Notes under the pieces: model-generated
Database searches by the model: none
Seen by the model: only the letters and a program-made list of their open reading frames with translations
What the model was told of the DNA's origin: nothing
From: Flavobacteriales bacterium
GTDB lineage: Bacteria > Bacteroidota > Bacteroidia > Flavobacteriales > Flavobacteriaceae
Direction: 5' to 3'
Assembly: GCA_027033875.1 (NCBI GenBank)
Contig: JALVKK010000186.1
Span: 1-10,320 of the forward strand
DNA: 10,320 nucleotides
Program-made: the position numbers and the translations under genes
Shown here: one piece after another, positions 7,602-10,320 of the stretch
Layout of the letters: the number at the start of each line of letters is the position of its first letter
Numbering within the stretch: position 1 is the stretch's first letter

Positions 7602-8372
7602 ATGGTCAAACCTAAAAAATATCTCGGTCAGCATTTTTTAACCGATAAAAATATCGCAAAAAAAATTGCTCGTACTTTACAACTCGACAATTATGATATA
7701 ATCTTAGAAATAGGACCGGGAATGGGAATCTTGACTAAATTTCTACTTGAAGAACAAAACAAAGAACTTTATGTTGTTGAAATTGACAAAGAATCCGTAA
7801 ATTTCTTAACAAAACAATTTTCGGCACTACAAAACAAAATCATCGAAGACGATTTTTTAAAAATAAATTTATCGAAAATTTTTAAAGGTAAACCAATTGG
7901 AATAACCGGCAATTTTCCTTACAATATCTCAACCCAAATTCTCTTTAAAGTCTTAGATTCTAAAGAATTTGTTCCGGAATTTAGCGGTATGTTTCAAAAA
8001 GAAGTTGCCGAACGCATCACTGCAACACACGGCAATAAAACCTACGGCATCTTATCTGTACTGATACAAACCTATTATGATACACAATATCTTTTCAATG
8101 TTAATGAACAGGTATTTAACCCGCCTCCCAAAGTAAAATCAGGTGTTATTAGACTGATTCGTAAAATAAATTTTCCTGATATTTCTTACGATTATTTAAA
8201 AAAATTAGTTAAAACAGCTTTTAACCAACGTCGAAAAACCTTGCGAAACAGTTTAAAATCTTATAATTTGAGTGAAAATTTAAAACAAGCTCGTATCTTT
8301 GCAAAAAGACCGGAACAATTAACTCCGGCTGAATTTGTCAAACTGGCTCAAATGATACAAAATGACTCATAA
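7602..8372 (+). CDS. rsmA: 16S rRNA (adenine1518/1519-N6) dimethyltransferase RsmA (KsgA)
   Basis: This cytoplasmic enzyme uses S-adenosylmethionine to dimethylate two adjacent adenines in the 3' terminal helix of 16S rRNA, a late step and checkpoint in 30S subunit assembly. The 256-residue length is normal for the family. Visible motifs are the N-terminal 'KKYLGQHFLTD' (5-15), the SAM-binding glycine loop 'EIGPGMGILT' (36-45), acidic E60 in 'VVEID' that contacts the SAM ribose, 'DDFL' (83-86), and the catalytic 'NFPY' (104-107) within 'GNFPYNIST'. Family segments 'QKEVAERI' and 'FNPPPKVKSGVIRL' follow, then a basic helical C-terminal domain ('FNQRRKTLRNSL'). The last 11 bp overlap the mgtE start in a different frame, so the two are probably co-transcribed and translationally coupled. 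Confidence 0.97.
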   Translation: MVKPKKYLGQHFLTDKNIAKKIARTLQLDNYDIILEIGPGMGILTKFLLEEQNKELYVVEIDKESVNFLTKQFSALQNKIIEDDFLKINLSKIFKGKPIGITGNFPYNISTQILFKVLDSKEFVPEFSGMFQKEVAERITATHGNKTYGILSVLIQTYYDTQYLFNVNEQVFNPPPKVKSGVIRLIRKINFPDISYDYLKKLVKTAFNQRRKTLRNSLKSYNLSENLKQARIFAKRPEQLTPAEFVKLAQMIQNDS

Positions 8373-9729
8373 AGAATATCGACATCTTACCGAAAAACTC
8401 CAAAAGTATATTGCACAAAAAAACAATGCAAAAGTTGTGCAAATGCTGGAAGGATTACATGCCGCCGATTTAGCCGAAATTCTAGATGAACTCAATTTCG
8501 ATGAAGCTCTGTTTGTCATCAGACTATTAGACAGTGACGTTACCGCAGATATTATTGCCGAACTTGACGACGACCTGAAAGAAAAAATTCTTGATAATCT
8601 CTCTGCCAAAGAAATTGCAGAAGAAATCGAAGAATTGGAAACCGATGATGCAGCCGATATTATTGCCGAACTTCCTGAAGATAAAAAAGTTCAAGTCATC
8701 TCTCACATCGACGATAAAGACCATGCAAAAGACATTGTCGAACTGCTACGCTATGACGAAGACTCTGCCGGTGGATTGATGGGAAAAGAATTTGTAAAAG
8801 TCAATAAAAATTGGAACGTCCTGCGTGCCGTTGCAGAAATGCGTAAGCAAGCTAAAGATATGCCCAAGGTTCACACAATTTACGTAGTAAATGACGACGA
8901 ACAACTCAAAGGGCGTTTATCCTTAAAAAAACTCCTAACCACTTCTACCAAAACACCGATCAAAAACGTTTACAATGATAACATTCACTTTGTAAGCGTC
9001 AACGATTCTGCCGATGAAGTAGCACGTATGATGCAAAAATACGATTTGTTTGTCATTCCTGTTGTTGATGAAACAGGCAGATTGGTCGGTCAAATAACCA
9101 TTGACGATGTCGTAGATTATATTAAAGAAGAAGCCGAAAAAGACTACCAAATGGCTGCCGGTATCTCGGAAGATGTCGAAGCAGATGATAATATTTTACA
9201 ATTGATGCGCGCTCGTTTACCTTGGCTGATTGTTGCGCTCATCGGCGGATTTGCCAGTGTCATAGTACTTAGTGGATTCGGCAATGCTATGAACCGATAC
9301 GGGACTCTCTTCTTTTTTACACCACTAATTGCAGCTACTGCCGGTAACGTCGGTGTACAATCATCAGCTATTGTCGTTCAGGGATTAGCCAACGGTACTC
9401 TAACCGGCTCAATATGGAAACGACTACTTAAAGAAATCTCCTTGAGTCTGTTAAACGGCATCATCTTAGCAGTTATTCTTCTGCTGATAGGCAAATTTTT
9501 ATTAGGACATATTCTAACCGGATTTGACTTAAAAATGGCATTAACCGTTGCCATTTCCCTGGTTTCGGTTATCATAATAGCGTCTCTAATCGGTACATTT
9601 ATCCCTCTATTCCTTCACAAACAAGGTATAGATCCGGCTGTTGCAACCGGTCCTTTTATCACTACCAGCAACGATATATTCGGAATTTATATCTTTTTTA
9701 CCATTGCAAAACTAATCCTCGGTTTTTAA
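8362..9729 (+). CDS. mgtE: MgtE-family magnesium transporter/channel
   Basis: This is an inner-membrane Mg2+ channel gated by intracellular Mg2+. The 455-residue product has the full family layout. An acidic helical MgtE_N domain (about 1-138) has repeated 'AADLAEILDEL' and 'AADIIAELPED' units. Two CBS domains follow (about 139-200 and 203-262), then a connecting helix (about 263-285). Five membrane helices come last (about 287-305, 316-342, 355-381, 391-418, 430-453). Conserved pore features are 'AGNVGVQSS' in helix 2 and 'GIDPAVATGPFITTSNDIFG' before and in helix 5; D438 there corresponds to the pore aspartate of characterised MgtE proteins. The Asp/Glu-rich cytosolic part fits Mg2+ sensing. 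The ATG lies inside the end of rsmA, leaving no room for a riboswitch directly upstream, so transcription likely follows rsmA. No strong terminator lies right after the stop. Confidence 0.96.
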   Translation: MTHKEYRHLTEKLQKYIAQKNNAKVVQMLEGLHAADLAEILDELNFDEALFVIRLLDSDVTADIIAELDDDLKEKILDNLSAKEIAEEIEELETDDAADIIAELPEDKKVQVISHIDDKDHAKDIVELLRYDEDSAGGLMGKEFVKVNKNWNVLRAVAEMRKQAKDMPKVHTIYVVNDDEQLKGRLSLKKLLTTSTKTPIKNVYNDNIHFVSVNDSADEVARMMQKYDLFVIPVVDETGRLVGQITIDDVVDYIKEEAEKDYQMAAGISEDVEADDNILQLMRARLPWLIVALIGGFASVIVLSGFGNAMNRYGTLFFFTPLIAATAGNVGVQSSAIVVQGLANGTLTGSIWKRLLKEISLSLLNGIILAVILLLIGKFLLGHILTGFDLKMALTVAISLVSVIIIASLIGTFIPLFLHKQGIDPAVATGPFITTSNDIFGIYIFFTIAKLILGF

Positions 9730-9748
9730 AAATTTTTTTCAACAATTA

Positions 9749-9895
9749 AGGCGTTCGAGCGGGCTATCCGCTTATAGTCGTTTTGTACCGCACTGTTGTT
9801 TTATCGGTGGTGCGGGAGCTTCCTGCGGTCGCTTCCACCCACCGTAAAACAATCAGGCGCTCCTGCAGCGAGCTACCGCTCCTATCCCTAACGCA
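9749..9895. repeat. Compound palindromic intergenic element (REP/BIME-like)
   Basis: The element is bounded by short inverted ends, GGCGTT near 9750 and AACGC at 9890-9894. It contains several nested hairpins. AGCGG (9758-9762) pairs with CCGCT (9768-9772). The main stem joins 9793-9810 to 9839-9856, 17 bp with one bulged base on each side, built on TTGTTTTA/TAAAACAA and CGGTGG/CCACCG. Inside its loop GCGGGA (9812-9817) pairs with TCCTGC (9821-9826) with one G-T. CGCT (9858-9861) pairs with AGCG (9867-9870). Near-matching words at the two ends, GGGCTATCCGCT (9761-9772) and GAGCTACCGCT (9870-9880), frame it. It resembles intergenic repeats I recall from Flavobacteria genomes, but only one copy is in this window, so repetition is inferred. 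Confidence 0.7.
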
Positions 9896-9969
9896 CCGGG
9901 AATAACAATTAATATTCAGACATTACATTTTACTTTTAAACTTCACAGAATACCTGTTTTATTATTGTG

Positions 9970-9985
9970 TCGCTCCTACGGAGCT
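9970..9985 (+). repeat. Short hairpin repeat, copy 1
   Basis: TCGCTCCTACGGAGCT is identical to copy 2 at 10022-10037. Its core GCTCC-TAC-GGAGC is a perfect 5-bp stem with a 3-nt loop. The left flank (TGTG) matches the inverted copy 3 (GTGTCGC) better than copy 2. The TACAAAG lead seen in copies 2 and 3 is missing, so this copy is partial or diverged. Confidence 0.85.
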
Positions 9986-10011
9986 TTCTACTTCCATTAT
10001 CACTAAATTGC

Positions 10012-10037
10012 TACAAAGATATCGCTCCTACGGAGCT
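10012..10037 (+). repeat. Short hairpin repeat, copy 2
   Basis: The unit reads TACAAAGATA followed by TCGCTCCTACGGAGCT. Its last 16 bp repeat copy 1 exactly, 52 bp further on. A 9-bp inverted repeat, ACTAAATTG (10002-10010) and CAATTTAGT (10042-10050), encloses it, so a larger stem could carry this hairpin at its tip. No reading frame or transposase accompanies it. Confidence 0.85.
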
Positions 10038-10096
10038 GAACCAATTTAGTTTATGATTGGTACAAAATAACCTTACAATTACATCATCTACCGCTG

Positions 10097-10123
10097 AGCG
10101 CCGTTAGGTGCGACACCTTTGTA
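10097..10123 (-). repeat. Short hairpin repeat, copy 3 (inverted)
   Basis: Read on the minus strand, TACAAAGGTG followed by TCGCACCTAACGGCGCT aligns with copy 2 at 22 of 27 columns, with one inserted A in the loop. The plus strand keeps a hairpin, GCGCC (10098-10102), GTTA, GGTGC (10107-10111), with one G-T pair. It is thus the same family in the opposite orientation, not a separate element. TACCG (10089-10093) and CGGTA (10129-10133) form an outer 5-bp pair. Confidence 0.72.
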
Positions 10124-10144
10124 ACATACGGTAATCCAAAAAAC

Positions 10145-10171
10145 AAAAAAAGCGGCAATGCCGCTTTTTTT
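10145..10171. terminator. Bidirectional intrinsic terminator
   Basis: Seven A (10145-10151), the stem GCGGC (10152-10156), loop AAT, stem GCCGC (10160-10164) and seven T (10165-10171) make a symmetrical hairpin with a U-tract in both reading directions. It lies 23 bp beyond the stop codon of the minus-strand ompA-like gene, which it most clearly serves. It can also stop plus-strand transcripts running out of mgtE through the repeat region. Confidence 0.9.
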
Positions 10172-10194
10172 ACTAAAATTCTTTTCTTTCTCCA

Positions 10195-10320
10195 TTATTC
10201 CTCACAATTCAAAATTTTGAATTCCGTTCGTCTGTTCAATTGGTGTTCTTCTTCGGTACATTTTACACCGTCAACACAGCCGTTGACCGGACGGGTTTCG
10301 CCATACCACTTCGCTACCAA
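10195..10320 (-). CDS. OmpA-family outer-membrane protein, C-terminal fragment
   Basis: Only the last 41 codons are inside the window; the gene continues beyond 10320. The visible end contains 'WYGETRPVNGC', 'GVKCTEEEHQLNRRTEFKI' and stops after 'LNCEE'. The block 'YGE..PVN.C....KC.EEEHQLNRRTEF' is the typical end of the OmpA-like peptidoglycan-binding domain in Bacteroidota, including the conserved 'NRR' region, where an upstream arginine contacts diaminopimelate. The protein probably tethers the outer membrane to the cell wall. Its N-terminal domains cannot be seen, so the subtype is unknown. It converges on mgtE and is followed by the hairpin at 10145-10171. Confidence 0.88.
   Translation of the reverse strand: MVAKWYGETRPVNGCVDGVKCTEEEHQLNRRTEFKILNCEE

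Larger units (their letters stand above)
9730..10194. other. Gene-free convergent intergenic region rich in palindromic repeats
   Basis: These 465 bp separate mgtE (plus) from the ompA-like gene (minus), so both reading directions end here. I see no convincing coding sequence. The stretch holds a large compound hairpin element (about 9749-9895), an AT-rich spacer (about 9900-9965), three copies of a short hairpin repeat (9970-9985, 10012-10037, 10097-10123 inverted) and a terminator hairpin (10145-10171). Parts are clearly more GC-rich than the flanking genes. Confidence 0.85.

Noticed and set aside
8300..8361. Mg2+ riboswitch upstream of mgtE
   Set aside because: The sequence before the mgtE ATG is rsmA coding sequence and the genes overlap, so there is no leader to hold an M-box.
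8367..9575. Several open frames on both strands within mgtE
   Set aside because: The MgtE reading frame is complete with all domains; the others are shadows of its biased codon use.
9730..9742. Terminator directly after mgtE (A-run followed by T-run)
   Set aside because: AAAAATTTTT can only form a weak A/T pairing with no loop room; a real stop more likely uses the downstream hairpins.
9970..10037. CRISPR-like pair of identical 16-mers
   Set aside because: There are only two direct copies, the repeat is too short, no further units follow and no cas genes are present; an inverted third copy does not fit an array.

Overview
The window is AT-rich chromosomal DNA from a member of the Bacteroidota, most likely a Flavobacteriia-like organism. 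Four things point there: a secreted metalloprotease with a type IX secretion (T9SS) C-terminal sorting domain; genes with no Shine-Dalgarno sequence but TAnnTTTG-type -7 promoter elements; a Bacteroidota-style LptD, SPOR-type amidase and MCE protein side by side; and intergenic palindromic repeats of a kind I associate with this phylum. The genus cannot be named from the sequence alone.

Positions 1-2512 carry two minus-strand envelope genes: an MCE/MlaD-family lipid-transport protein (126-1043) and a periplasmic N-acetylmuramoyl-L-alanine amidase with a C-terminal SPOR-like domain (1232-2512). Diverging from the amidase across only 49 bp is an LptD-type outer-membrane LPS assembly protein (2562-5165). 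Lipid traffic, peptidoglycan cleavage and LPS insertion are therefore encoded together around one compact divergent promoter region. Next on the plus strand is a T9SS-exported metzincin protease (5242-7485), which has its own promoter-like element and a strong intrinsic terminator (7511-7543).

Positions 7602-9729 hold an apparent two-gene operon with an 11-bp overlap: the 16S rRNA dimethyltransferase rsmA and the magnesium transporter mgtE. The window ends in the C-terminus of an OmpA-family protein on the minus strand (10195-10320), with a hairpin terminator that can act in both directions.

The 465 bp between the convergent mgtE and ompA-like genes hold no gene but are full of structure: a roughly 150-bp palindromic element (about 9749-9895), followed by three copies of a small hairpin repeat, two direct and one inverted. 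A 7-bp tandem repeat lies just after the MlaD-type gene, and a 10-bp inverted repeat brackets that gene's putative promoter. All protein genes belong to recognisable families and I see no wholly new system. The repeat-rich convergent intergenic region and the bracketed promoter are the parts most worth a second look.
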